Shown here: positions 1-5,989 of the stretch, one piece after another
Numbering within the stretch: the first letter of the stretch is position 1
Layout of the letters: each line of letters begins with the position of its first letter
Assembly (NCBI GenBank): GCA_946183175.1
Contig: CAMHBH010000097.1
Coordinates: 1 to 8,220, forward strand
DNA: 8,220 nucleotides
Direction: 5' to 3'
Source: an uncultured Oscillibacter sp.
Lineage (GTDB): Bacteria > Bacillota > Clostridia > Oscillospirales > Oscillospiraceae
Notes under the pieces: generated by a model
The model's database searches: none
What the model saw: the letters and a program-made list of their open reading frames with translations, nothing else
What the model was told of the DNA's origin: nothing
Program-made: the position numbers and the translations under genes

Positions 1-18
1 TTGTTCACAAAATCCGCC

Positions 19-47
19 TTGACACGTACCCCAAAAACCGCTATGAT
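19..47 (+). promoter_or_regulatory. Sigma-A promoter of the BIG2-domain gene
   Basis: A consensus -35 hexamer TTGACA lies at 19-24 and a -10 hexamer TATGAT (5 of 6 to TATAAT) at 42-47, separated by exactly 17 bases. Transcription would start near 54, giving a leader of about 30 bases before the ATG at 86. The 12 bases TCCGCCTTGACA around the -35 recur at 6903-6914 in the glyS promoter, which may be chance or a shared housekeeping promoter style. Confidence 0.8.
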
Positions 48-85
48 TAGCCTACGCACAGTGTACGGTAGAAAGGAGATTCGCT

Positions 86-952
86 ATGGACGAGAACTAC
101 CCGCGCTATCCGGAAGACAACGACCCGCGACGCCAGCCGCCGAAACGGGGCGGTTCCGCGTTGATTACGCTTTTACTCGTTCTGATTATTCTGCTCCTGT
201 CGGCCATTCTGATTTACCTCCGCTACGGCGACCTGATGATGAACCGCCTCTACCAGTTCACCGACGGGAAAATCGGCGCGGAGACGGGGGTCACGTCCCT
301 GCCCCGGCGCGGCGACGGCCCGGCGGCAGTAGAGGATACGGACACCCCGCCCGAAGACACCGACGAACTCCCGGGCGTGGACACCGAATCGGGAGACGCG
401 ATTCCCGACGAGGACGAGTTTTTCGCCCCTGAACCGGAACCCGAGCCGGTTGTCCTGGACTACGCCGCCGCCAGGGCCCTCCCGGACGGTATCGAGCTGA
501 GTACGCACGACTTCACCCTCCGGACGCTGGGCGAGAGCGCGACGGTACGCGTCAAGGGCGGCAGTACGGGGCCGTTTACGTGGATAAGCGAAAACCCGTC
601 GGTGGCGTCCGTCGACGAGAACGGCAAAATTACCGCCGTATCCCACGGGACGGTAAACGTGATTGTCACCGACGGCGTGCGGAAGGGCCTCTGCGTGGCC
701 CGCATGATTACGGGTTCCACCTCCACCGCCGCGAAACTCAATACCACCGACTTCACCCGTACCGTAGAGGAAGGCGAGTACCAGTTGAAGGTCTCCGGCG
801 TGGACGGGCCGATTACGTGGACAAGCGAAAACCCGTCGGTGGCGTCCGTCGACGAAAACGGCCTCGTGATACCGCTGAGCAAGGGACAGGCCCGCATTCG
901 GGCCGCGTGGGACGGCGGCTACCTCATCTGCGTGGTACGCGTCCCCGGATAA
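86..952 (+). CDS. Membrane-anchored protein with two BIG2 (bacterial Ig-like) domains
   Basis: 288 residues. The start is fixed by AAAGGAG at 72-78, 7 bases before the ATG. A short charged, proline-rich N-terminus (1-23) precedes one very hydrophobic segment at about 24-45, with no clear signal-peptidase site after it, so the protein is probably anchored by its N-terminus with the rest outside the membrane. Residues 76-122 form an acidic, low-complexity stalk ending in an EPEPEPEP run. Two Ig-like domains follow (about 137-210 and 218-288), each holding the BIG2 hallmark W-x-S-E-N-P-S-V-A-S-V-D-x-N-G. BIG2 domains usually mediate surface adhesion or cell-wall binding; no catalytic motif is visible, so the ligand is unknown. 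The gene has its own promoter and terminator and is separate from the flagellar operon. A structural or adhesive surface role is inference. Confidence 0.85.
   Translation: MDENYPRYPEDNDPRRQPPKRGGSALITLLLVLIILLLSAILIYLRYGDLMMNRLYQFTDGKIGAETGVTSLPRRGDGPAAVEDTDTPPEDTDELPGVDTESGDAIPDEDEFFAPEPEPEPVVLDYAAARALPDGIELSTHDFTLRTLGESATVRVKGGSTGPFTWISENPSVASVDENGKITAVSHGTVNVIVTDGVRKGLCVARMITGSTSTAAKLNTTDFTRTVEEGEYQLKVSGVDGPITWTSENPSVASVDENGLVIPLSKGQARIRAAWDGGYLICVVRVPG
576..625 (+). repeat. BIG2 repeat unit, copy 1 (near-identical at DNA level to 813-862)
   Basis: This 50-base stretch matches 813-862 at 48 of 50 positions, differing only at 585 (T versus C) and 619 (G versus A). The offset is 237 bases, or 79 codons, so the reading frame is kept. 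It encodes the core SENPSVASVDENG of the first Ig-like domain. The flanking parts of the two domains have diverged strongly. Confidence 0.9.
813..862 (+). repeat. BIG2 repeat unit, copy 2
   Basis: Second copy of the 50-base repeat, encoding the core of the second Ig-like domain (residues 247-259). See 576-625 for the comparison. Confidence 0.9.
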
Positions 953-961
953 CCAGCGCCT

Positions 962-979
962 CCCCGCCGCGCGGCGGGG
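962..979. other. Perfect 18-base GC palindrome
   Basis: CCCCGCCGCGCGGCGGGG reads the same on both strands and begins 10 bases after the stop of the BIG2 gene. As RNA it would fold into a tight GC hairpin. No T-run follows, so it is not a terminator alone, but it may protect the transcript 3' end or help the terminator downstream. Confidence 0.6.
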
Positions 980-1011
980 CCGCGTCAGGGAAGGCGGCAA
1001 AAAGGAATCGT

Positions 1012-1054
1012 GCCCCTGTCAGGTGTACAGCCGTTACAGTTGACAGGGGCTTTT
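1012..1054 (+). terminator. Intrinsic terminator after the BIG2 gene
   Basis: GCCCCTGTCA (1012-1021) is perfectly complementary to TGACAGGGGC (1041-1050), a 10-bp stem. Inside it TGTA (1024-1027) can pair with TACA (1035-1038), leaving a 7-base loop. The stem is followed directly by TTTT (1051-1054). The T-run is short, but the position 60 bases after the stop codon and before the flagellar promoter fits a terminator that insulates the two units. Confidence 0.75.
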
Positions 1055-1093
1055 CGCGCGCGGGAAATTTTTTCAAAAAGACGCGACGCCTAT

Positions 1094-1120
1094 TAATTTT
1101 TCGCGCGAATGTTCCGATAA
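1094..1120 (+). promoter_or_regulatory. Candidate sigma-28 (SigD/FliA) promoter of the flagellar operon
   Basis: TAAT (1094-1097), 15 bases, then TCCGATAA (1113-1120). This matches the sigma-28 consensus TAAA-N15-GCCGATAA at 10 of 12 positions with the exact spacing. An A/T tract at 1065-1079 sits where an UP element would be. Transcription would start near 1127, leaving a leader of about 85 bases before flgM. No competing TTGACA/TATAAT pair was seen in the gap. flgM and its followers are known sigma-28 targets in B. subtilis and enterics, which supports the call. Confidence 0.7.
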
Positions 1121-1161
1121 TCCTTATGAATAGTATTTTTGCAGTTATGGCTACAGGCCAT

Positions 1162-1193
1162 TGGGCCTCCGCGCTTTCCGCCGCGGAGGCCCA
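1162..1193 (+). promoter_or_regulatory. Strong leader hairpin touching the flgM ribosome binding site
   Basis: TGGGCCTCCGCG (1162-1173) pairs perfectly with CGCGGAGGCCCA (1182-1193), a 12-bp GC-rich stem with an 8-base loop. The right arm ends one base before the purine-rich ribosome binding site AAAAGGGGG (1195-1203). No T-run follows, so it is not an intrinsic terminator. It may stabilise the mRNA, present the ribosome binding site, or bind a regulator. Confidence 0.7.
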
Positions 1194-1211
1194 GAAAAGG
1201 GGGCGTCCCTG

Positions 1212-1529
1212 ATGACGATTTCAGGAACTTTTACGACAACCAATATCCCAAAGCCCGTGGAGCTACAGCGGGCTTATCAACAGCCGCAGACCGTGGCGGC
1301 GCAATCCCAGAAGCCGTCCCTCGCCCGGAGATTCGACAGCGTGACCATCTCCGGGGAGAACAGCCGGGTATTCGCGAAGGAGGCCCGGAGCCGCCTCGAC
1401 CGCGAAGTGCGTACCGCGACTTCCTCCGCCTCCGTCTCCGCGCTCCGGGAGGAAATCCGGCGGGGCACCTACCACCCCGACAGCATGGAAACCGCCCGGA
1501 ATATCCTTTTATTCGGGGAGGGCGGCTAA
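1212..1529 (+). CDS. flgM: FlgM, anti-sigma-28 factor
   Basis: 105 residues, close to the usual FlgM size of about 90-100. FlgM binds sigma-28 (SigD/FliA) and holds late flagellar genes off until the hook-basal body is complete. The N-terminal half (1-40) is low in order and rich in T, P and Q, typical of FlgM. A clostridial-type R-F-D-S-V-T-I-S segment (40-47) is followed by an alanine- and arginine-rich helix and the family C-terminal signature A-L-R-E-E-I-R-R-G-T-Y-H-P-D (about 77-90) then A-R-N-I-L-L. I choose the ATG at 1212, with AAAAGGGGG 8 bases upstream, over longer in-frame starts that would pass through the leader hairpin. It is the first gene of the operon, behind a sigma-28-like promoter, and its stop codon directly abuts the flgN start. 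Confidence 0.88.
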   Translation: MTISGTFTTTNIPKPVELQRAYQQPQTVAAQSQKPSLARRFDSVTISGENSRVFAKEARSRLDREVRTATSSASVSALREEIRRGTYHPDSMETARNILLFGEGG

Positions 1530-1982
1530 ATGGAAGAACTCTACGAGGCCTTCTTCACGTATCTGGAAAAAGTCGGCGAGTACCTCGACCGCCTGTCGGT
1601 GCTCGCCAAGACGAAGAATATCGCGGCCCAGCGCGGCGACGTGCTCAGCGTCAACGAGTGCATGCGCGAGGAGCAGGAAATCGGCCTGACCCTGCGCCGC
1701 ATGGAACAGCAGCGCGAACGCATGCTCACCGCGCTGAATCTGCGCGGGGTGCCGCTCTCGGGGGTACCGGAGCGCTGTCCGCCCGAACTGCGCCAGGCCG
1801 CCCGCGAGGCCGTCGAGGCGCTCCTGACCAAACGCGACATTTACCGGAGCGCCGCCGACGCCGCCCGCGCCACGCTCGAATGCAGTCTGCACAACGTCGA
1901 GAAACTCATCGAGGCTAAAGCGCCCACGGGGCGGACCGGCCCCCGCGCGCGCGGCGGACTGTTCACCGATTACCGAACCTAA
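1530..1982 (+). CDS. flgN: FlgN-like flagellar export chaperone
   Basis: 150 residues, the normal FlgN size. FlgN binds the C-terminal ends of FlgK and FlgL in the cytoplasm and delivers them to the flagellar export gate. The sequence is almost wholly helical and coiled-coil-like: heptad-rich segments at about 3-62, a short proline-containing break near 73-85, and a second helical region at about 86-130, then a basic glycine-rich tail (131-150). There is no signal peptide or membrane segment. The ATG follows the flgM stop with no gap (TAAATG), and the ribosome binding site GGGGAGG lies at 1515-1521 inside flgM, so translation is probably coupled. FlgN sequences diverge widely, and the identification leans on position between flgM and flgK (yvyG place in B. 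subtilis) plus the coiled-coil character. Confidence 0.8.
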   Translation: MEELYEAFFTYLEKVGEYLDRLSVLAKTKNIAAQRGDVLSVNECMREEQEIGLTLRRMEQQRERMLTALNLRGVPLSGVPERCPPELRQAAREAVEALLTKRDIYRSAADAARATLECSLHNVEKLIEAKAPTGRTGPRARGGLFTDYRT

Positions 1983-2000
1983 TCCAAAGGGGGAAGTTCC

Positions 2001-4124
2001 ATGAGCCTTGTTTCCACATTCGGCACCTACTCCATCGCCAAACTCGGCCTCTACGCCGCCAGTAAGGCCCTGGAAGTGACCGGCAACAATATCACCAACG
2101 TACAGACGGACGGTTACACGCGGCAGTCGCTCGACCAGGAAAGTCTACATATGGCCTCCGCCGACCGCTACGCAACCGCCAACGTGCTCCATATGGGCAC
2201 GGGCGTTCTCGTGCCGAGCGTCAGCCAGTCCCGCGACATCTACCTCGACATCCGCTACCGCAACGAAAACAGCAGTGTCGGGAATCTGGACTCGAAGAAG
2301 GACGGCCTGGACAACATCGCCTCCATCCTCGACGAAGTGGCCAAGGGCGAGGACGGCGAAGGCGTACTCGAGGGCATGTTCAACGACGCCATCGACCAGA
2401 TGAACGCCCTGGCCGCCGAGGGCGCGGGCAAAGACCAGTACGACACCCTGTTCCGCTCCTCCATGTCCACCCTCACCAAACAGCTCAACCTCACCGCGCA
2501 CAACCTCGAAAACCTCCAGCAGACCCGCACCGACAAGTTGCAGGAGGACATGGACAGGGTCAACGACATCATTTCCAGTATCCGCGAACTCAACACCAGT
2601 ATTCGCAAGTGCAGTATCTACGGCGACAGCGCCCTCGAACAGCGCGACCAGCGCAACGTCTTACTGGACGATTTGTCGACCTACTTGCAAATTGAGGTGG
2701 AGTACGGCGAGGAGGAAATCGGCCCCGGCCTGTCCGTCGAAAAGCTCATCGTCCGGACGGGCACCGAGCCCCACAGAACCATTATCGACGGGCGCTACGC
2801 CTCCGAAGTCCTCTTCCGCGACGGCGCGACCGAGGGCGACAACCCCAACTATGACCTCGACCTCGCCGAGCTCACCGACGCCTACGGGCGCACCGTCGTG
2901 TTGCAGGAAAACGACCTGGGCGTCGTCAAAAACCGCGACATCGGCGCGGTCGTCGACGAGGACGGCGCAATCATCCACTACCGCAACATGAAGGAGGCCG
3001 AGGAGGCCGCCGCCGAAATGAACAAGGACGCCGTCGGCACGGAGTTTCACGCCGAAGTCGAGGAGGACGGCTCTTTCACCGTCCACGAGTACGGCACGAC
3101 GGTCTACACCAAGTCCGAGGACGCCGCCCTCGCCCTCGCCGAAATCAAGAAGGACCACAACAAGCACGTCAACTCCCTGGGCGAAGTCACGCGCTACGAC
3201 CTGCGCATCCTCGACACCGGCGGGCAGTTCGAGATTCACCAGTTCGAGGTCTTCCGCGGCGAAGTCCAGACCAAAGATACCGAACTCGGCGGCGCGCTCC
3301 TCGCCGACCGCGAAATCCTCACCGAAAAGGGCATTTTCGCCTCCGAGGCCGACCTGGCCCGCGACTCCAACGCCGCAAGCAAGCGCGGAATCCCCTACTA
3401 CCGAAAGACCCTCGACGTGCTCGCCAACACCCTCGCCAACGAGCTCAACGAGGCCAACCAGCTCCCCGACGAGACGGTTTACGAATCGACCTGGGTGGAA
3501 TCCATCGACCAGGACGGCAACAGCGTCAGGACGCTGGAGTTTATCGACAGCGACGGCAACATCGTCACCGGCGACAAAAGCCGCTACCAGCTAAAGGAGC
3601 AGTACAGCGACTACAACGGCGGAATCCTGCTGAGCAACCACAGCAACAGCAACGACGACACCGGAATCACCGCCGCGAACATCTCCATCTCCCGCAACTG
3701 GGCCAACGGTTCCTTCCGCGTCCTGCGCTCCACAGAACCCAACCCGCCCAGTACCGCCAAGGACAACCTGACGCATATCTGCAACGTCCTCACCGGGAAC
3801 CACGTCTTCTACCCCAATACCGAGGACGTTTACGAGGAAGCCGCCTCCGGCGAGGCCTTCTTCACGGGCTCTTTCCAGTCCCTGCTGACTGACCACATGG
3901 TCTCCCACCTGGCAAGCGACCAGCGCAACGCGAACATTATGTACGACAACCGCACCGCCTCCGCCGACGAGGTGTTCGTCAACCGCGACGGCACCATGGG
4001 CGTCGACCTCAACGACGAGGCCATGAACCTGATGATGTATCAGCGCTCCTACGCGGCGGCCTGCCGCCTGATGACCGCCTTCGACGAAATGATTGACCGT
4101 CTGGTCAACGGCATGGCGGTCTGA
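2001..4124 (+). CDS. flgK: FlgK, hook-filament junction protein 1 (HAP1), enlarged
   Basis: 707 residues, against about 500-550 in B. subtilis and Salmonella. FlgK is exported through the flagellar channel and forms the first junction ring between hook and filament. The N-terminal rod region carries the family signature N-N-I-T-N-V-Q-T-D-G-Y-T-R-Q (29-42), followed by long helices to about 200. The conserved P-Y-Y-R-K-T-L-D-V-L-A-N-T-L-A-N-E-L-N block lies at about 466-484. The C-terminal D0 helix (L-N-D-E-A-M-N-L-M-M-Y-Q-R-S-Y, last 40 residues) is intact. The extra length is mainly at about 240-440, a domain that would face outward, rich in Asp, Glu and Tyr, with an apparent internal duplication (326-364 and 368-415). 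AAAGGGGG at 1986-1993 sits 7 bases before the ATG. FlgN, encoded just upstream, is its expected chaperone. Confidence 0.95.
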   Translation: MSLVSTFGTYSIAKLGLYAASKALEVTGNNITNVQTDGYTRQSLDQESLHMASADRYATANVLHMGTGVLVPSVSQSRDIYLDIRYRNENSSVGNLDSKKDGLDNIASILDEVAKGEDGEGVLEGMFNDAIDQMNALAAEGAGKDQYDTLFRSSMSTLTKQLNLTAHNLENLQQTRTDKLQEDMDRVNDIISSIRELNTSIRKCSIYGDSALEQRDQRNVLLDDLSTYLQIEVEYGEEEIGPGLSVEKLIVRTGTEPHRTIIDGRYASEVLFRDGATEGDNPNYDLDLAELTDAYGRTVVLQENDLGVVKNRDIGAVVDEDGAIIHYRNMKEAEEAAAEMNKDAVGTEFHAEVEEDGSFTVHEYGTTVYTKSEDAALALAEIKKDHNKHVNSLGEVTRYDLRILDTGGQFEIHQFEVFRGEVQTKDTELGGALLADREILTEKGIFASEADLARDSNAASKRGIPYYRKTLDVLANTLANELNEANQLPDETVYESTWVESIDQDGNSVRTLEFIDSDGNIVTGDKSRYQLKEQYSDYNGGILLSNHSNSNDDTGITAANISISRNWANGSFRVLRSTEPNPPSTAKDNLTHICNVLTGNHVFYPNTEDVYEEAASGEAFFTGSFQSLLTDHMVSHLASDQRNANIMYDNRTASADEVFVNRDGTMGVDLNDEAMNLMMYQRSYAAACRLMTAFDEMIDRLVNGMAV
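2976..3246 (+). repeat. Tandem duplicated module inside the FlgK insert
   Basis: Two degenerate units at the protein level. Unit A (residues 326-364) has Y, then a helix E-A-E-E-A-A-A-E-M-N-K-D, then two strands T-E-F-H-A-E-V and G-S-F-T-V-H-E-Y. Unit B (368-415) has Y, then E-D-A-A-L-A-L-A-E-I-K-K-D, an extra 8-10 residue link, then T-R-Y-D-L-R-I-L and G-Q-F-E-I-H-Q-F. The order helix, strand, turn, strand is the same in both. DNA similarity is low, so this is an old duplication if real. Confidence 0.5.
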
Positions 4125-4144
4125 CAGAGAGGAGGATAAACGGA

Positions 4145-5194
4145 ATGGCATTTCGTGTCACGACCAACGGTTTAATGCGCTCCTACCGCACCAACCTGAC
4201 CAACATCAACGCGAAAGTGTACGACACTATGGAACGAGTTCAGACGACCCGGAACTTCAGCTCGTCCGCCGAGGACCCCGCCGGGGCAAGCAAGGCCTTC
4301 CAGCTCCGCCGCTCCTACTGGCGCGCTCAGGACCATATCGACAACACCAACTACCTGCTCAACAAGTTCCAAATGGGCTGGACTTCCGCCGGGGCCATCG
4401 TCGACGGCGACGGCTCCTCCCCCAGTCTGGACGGAATCCAATCCAGCCTGAACGCCATCTCCGACACCACCGGCTCCGGTCGCGCGATTCTCGGCGGCGA
4501 CCTCATCACGAAGTCGGAGTCCATGGTCATGTGCATGAACGTCCGCTACAACGAGGAGTTCGTCTTCGCCGGAATCGACGGGATGAACGTCCCCTTCTCG
4601 TGGGGCGACAACGGCGAACTGCTCTACCGGGGCGTGGATGTCAGCGCCGCCGAGGGCACGGAGGACTACGAGAAGCTCCAGCAAATGGCCCATGAAACCG
4701 GGTACGTCGACGTGGGGCTCGGCATTCAGGAGGACGAAAACGGGCAGGTGGTCGACAGCAGCGCGTTCAACTCCTCCATTTCCGGGATTGAGTTCCTCGG
4801 CTACGGCCTCGACGAGGACGGCGACCCCCTGAACCTCGCCGTCCTTATGAACGAACTCGGCAACATCTTTCAGGACTGCGACCGCGACACCGGAGAGTAC
4901 GCCGACGCCGAGGACGCCGAACGCGCGCAAGTGCTGACCCAAAAGCTCCACGACGCCATTCACCGCGTACAGGAACAGCACGTCAAACTCTCCTCCGACA
5001 GCGAATATCTCCAGATTAACCTCAACCACCTGGAGGAGACGCAGTTCGTGCTCAACACGGAGATTTCGGAACTGGAACAGATGGACCCGGCCCTGTCCGT
5101 TACGGAAATGTTCTGGGCGCAGTATTGCTACCAAGCCGCCTTGAAAATCGGAAACGAACTGGTCTCCCAGACCCTCTTCGACTACCTCAAGTGA
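4145..5194 (+). CDS. flgL: FlgL, hook-filament junction protein 3 (HAP3)
   Basis: 349 residues, somewhat longer than the roughly 300 typical of the family. FlgL forms the second junction ring, on which flagellin polymerises under the cap. The N-terminal flagellin-like helix starts M-A-F-R-V-T-T-N-G-L-M (1-11), with T-R-N-F-S-S-S-A-E-D-P-A-G-A-S-K-A (35-51) matching the conserved flagellin/FlgL 'N-SA-DDPA' block. The middle domain (about 160-240) includes V-D-V-G-L-G-I and a D-E-D-G-D turn. The C-terminal D0 region ends I-G-N-E-L-V-S-Q-T-L-F-D-Y-L-K. It begins 20 bases after the flgK stop, with AGGAGG at 4130-4135, 9 bases before the ATG. This is clearly FlgL and not flagellin, because of its position after flgK and its C-terminus. 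Confidence 0.94.
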   Translation: MAFRVTTNGLMRSYRTNLTNINAKVYDTMERVQTTRNFSSSAEDPAGASKAFQLRRSYWRAQDHIDNTNYLLNKFQMGWTSAGAIVDGDGSSPSLDGIQSSLNAISDTTGSGRAILGGDLITKSESMVMCMNVRYNEEFVFAGIDGMNVPFSWGDNGELLYRGVDVSAAEGTEDYEKLQQMAHETGYVDVGLGIQEDENGQVVDSSAFNSSISGIEFLGYGLDEDGDPLNLAVLMNELGNIFQDCDRDTGEYADAEDAERAQVLTQKLHDAIHRVQEQHVKLSSDSEYLQINLNHLEETQFVLNTEISELEQMDPALSVTEMFWAQYCYQAALKIGNELVSQTLFDYLK

Positions 5195-5347
5195 CCGTTG
5201 TAAAAAAGGCGTCTCTGACCGGGACGACCGCCCGCATTCACAGTTCCTCGCGCTGTGGAATCCCGCGGCGTCCCCGCCGGCGTCCGCCTTTGGAGGCGTA
5301 CGCTTCCATAAAAGCATTGCAGAACCAAGAAAGGAAGTGCTTTCGCA
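5195..5347 (+). promoter_or_regulatory. Structured intergenic leader before yviE
   Basis: The longest gap inside the operon (153 bases), with no gene or promoter that I can support. Three hairpins can be drawn. (A) 5236-5261: CACAG/CTGTG extended by ATT/AAT with one bulged G, loop TTCCTCGCG. (B) 5281-5302: CGCCT/AGGCG plus CGT/ACG around one mismatch, loop TTGG. (C) 5329-5344: GAAAG/CTTTC, which takes in part of the yviE ribosome binding site AAAGGAAG (5330-5337). The TTCCT in loop A (5244-5248) is an exact complement of AGGAA in that site (5332-5336), so a long-range contact is possible. No T-run follows any hairpin, so none is an intrinsic terminator. Confidence 0.5.
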
Positions 5348-5959
5348 ATGTATCCCCTGATTGAAATCAAAAGTGTGCCCATCGAATTGCAGTTTAAGAC
5401 AACAAACGCCTCTCTGGAGTACACGCGCGGCACCGCCGAAATGGAAATCAGCCGTTCCGAACAGGGCGGCGTAGATGTCAGAAGCCGCCCGATTCAGGTC
5501 CAGCTCGACACCTTTGAACAGCGGGGCGGTAGGTTCTCCGCCGCCAACGCCGCCGTCAGCGCCGCCGTCGGCCAGCAGCCCGCGCAGGCGCAGTACCAGG
5601 CCACGTCCGCCTACGCCGAACAGGGCCAGATTCAGCTCAGCGCCCGTATCGGCCAGAGCATCCCCCAGGCCGCCCCCATGCCCGGACAGGGCGGCGGCAG
5701 CGGCTATACCGCCCCCGATATCCAGCCCTCCACCGGCGTCAGCGTCAATTGGGAGGACGGGGCCATGCAAATCCGCTACGCCATGGACAAACTCAACTTC
5801 GATTGGAAAATCGACCGGGGCGAGTTCAAGTTCACCCCCGGCGACATCGAAATCTCCATCGCCCAGAAGCCCAGCCTGACCATCAAATACACCGGAGGCC
5901 CTATCTACGTCCCGCGCTCCGCCGACCCGAATTACCAGCCCGTGGACGTGAACGCGTGA
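5348..5959 (+). CDS. yviE: YviE-like DUF6470 protein of the flagellar operon
   Basis: 203 residues, similar in size to B. subtilis YviE (about 190). The biochemical role of this family is unknown; it occurs beside fliW and csrA in flagellar operons. The N-terminus (1-60) is a series of short beta segments with alternating hydrophobic residues (I-E-I-K-S-V-P-I-E-L-Q-F, then A-E-M-E-I-S-R, then I-Q-V-Q-L-D), the pattern typical of DUF6470. A low-complexity Ala/Gln/Gly-rich stretch (about 65-125) links to a second beta-rich part (131-185). No signal peptide, membrane segment or cysteine is seen. The ribosome binding site AAAGGAAG (5330-5337) lies about 10 bases before the ATG and can be partly folded into a hairpin. 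The assignment rests mainly on position between flgL and fliW and on the beta-repeat pattern. Confidence 0.78.
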   Translation: MYPLIEIKSVPIELQFKTTNASLEYTRGTAEMEISRSEQGGVDVRSRPIQVQLDTFEQRGGRFSAANAAVSAAVGQQPAQAQYQATSAYAEQGQIQLSARIGQSIPQAAPMPGQGGGSGYTAPDIQPSTGVSVNWEDGAMQIRYAMDKLNFDWKIDRGEFKFTPGDIEISIAQKPSLTIKYTGGPIYVPRSADPNYQPVDVNA

Positions 5960-5963
5960 GGTG

Positions 5964-5981
5964 CCTTCCGAGGCCCGGAGG
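5964..5981 (+). promoter_or_regulatory. Hairpin covering the fliW ribosome binding site
   Basis: CCT-T-CCG (5964-5970, with T5967 bulged) pairs with CGGAGG (5976-5981), 6 base pairs around the 5-base loop AGGCC. The right arm is the fliW Shine-Dalgarno sequence GGAGG (5977-5981) itself, so folding would hide it from the ribosome. The yviE stop codon is only 4 bases upstream, so ribosomes finishing yviE would melt the hairpin, which suggests coupled translation. Confidence 0.5.
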
Positions 5982-5989
5982 TAGTGCGC

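Noticed and set aside
1051..1107. Direct repeat TTTTCGCGCG at 1051-1060 and 1098-1107
   Set aside because: Only 10 bases, partly formed by the terminator T-run and by common CG-rich sequence; no further copies or target-site pattern were seen.
1139..1918. A 259-codon plus-strand frame overlapping flgM and flgN
   Set aside because: It is out of frame with both conserved genes and Arg/Pro/Gly-rich, as expected of a shifted frame in GC-rich DNA.
5267..5285. Direct repeat GGCGTCC at 5267-5273 and 5279-5285
   Set aside because: Seven bases in a GC-rich gap is easily chance, and it has no partner elsewhere that I noticed.
5984..5989. GTG at 5984 as the fliW start
   Set aside because: It is only 2 bases from GGAGG (5977-5981), while the ATG at 5990 has an 8-base spacing and fits the FliW N-terminus.
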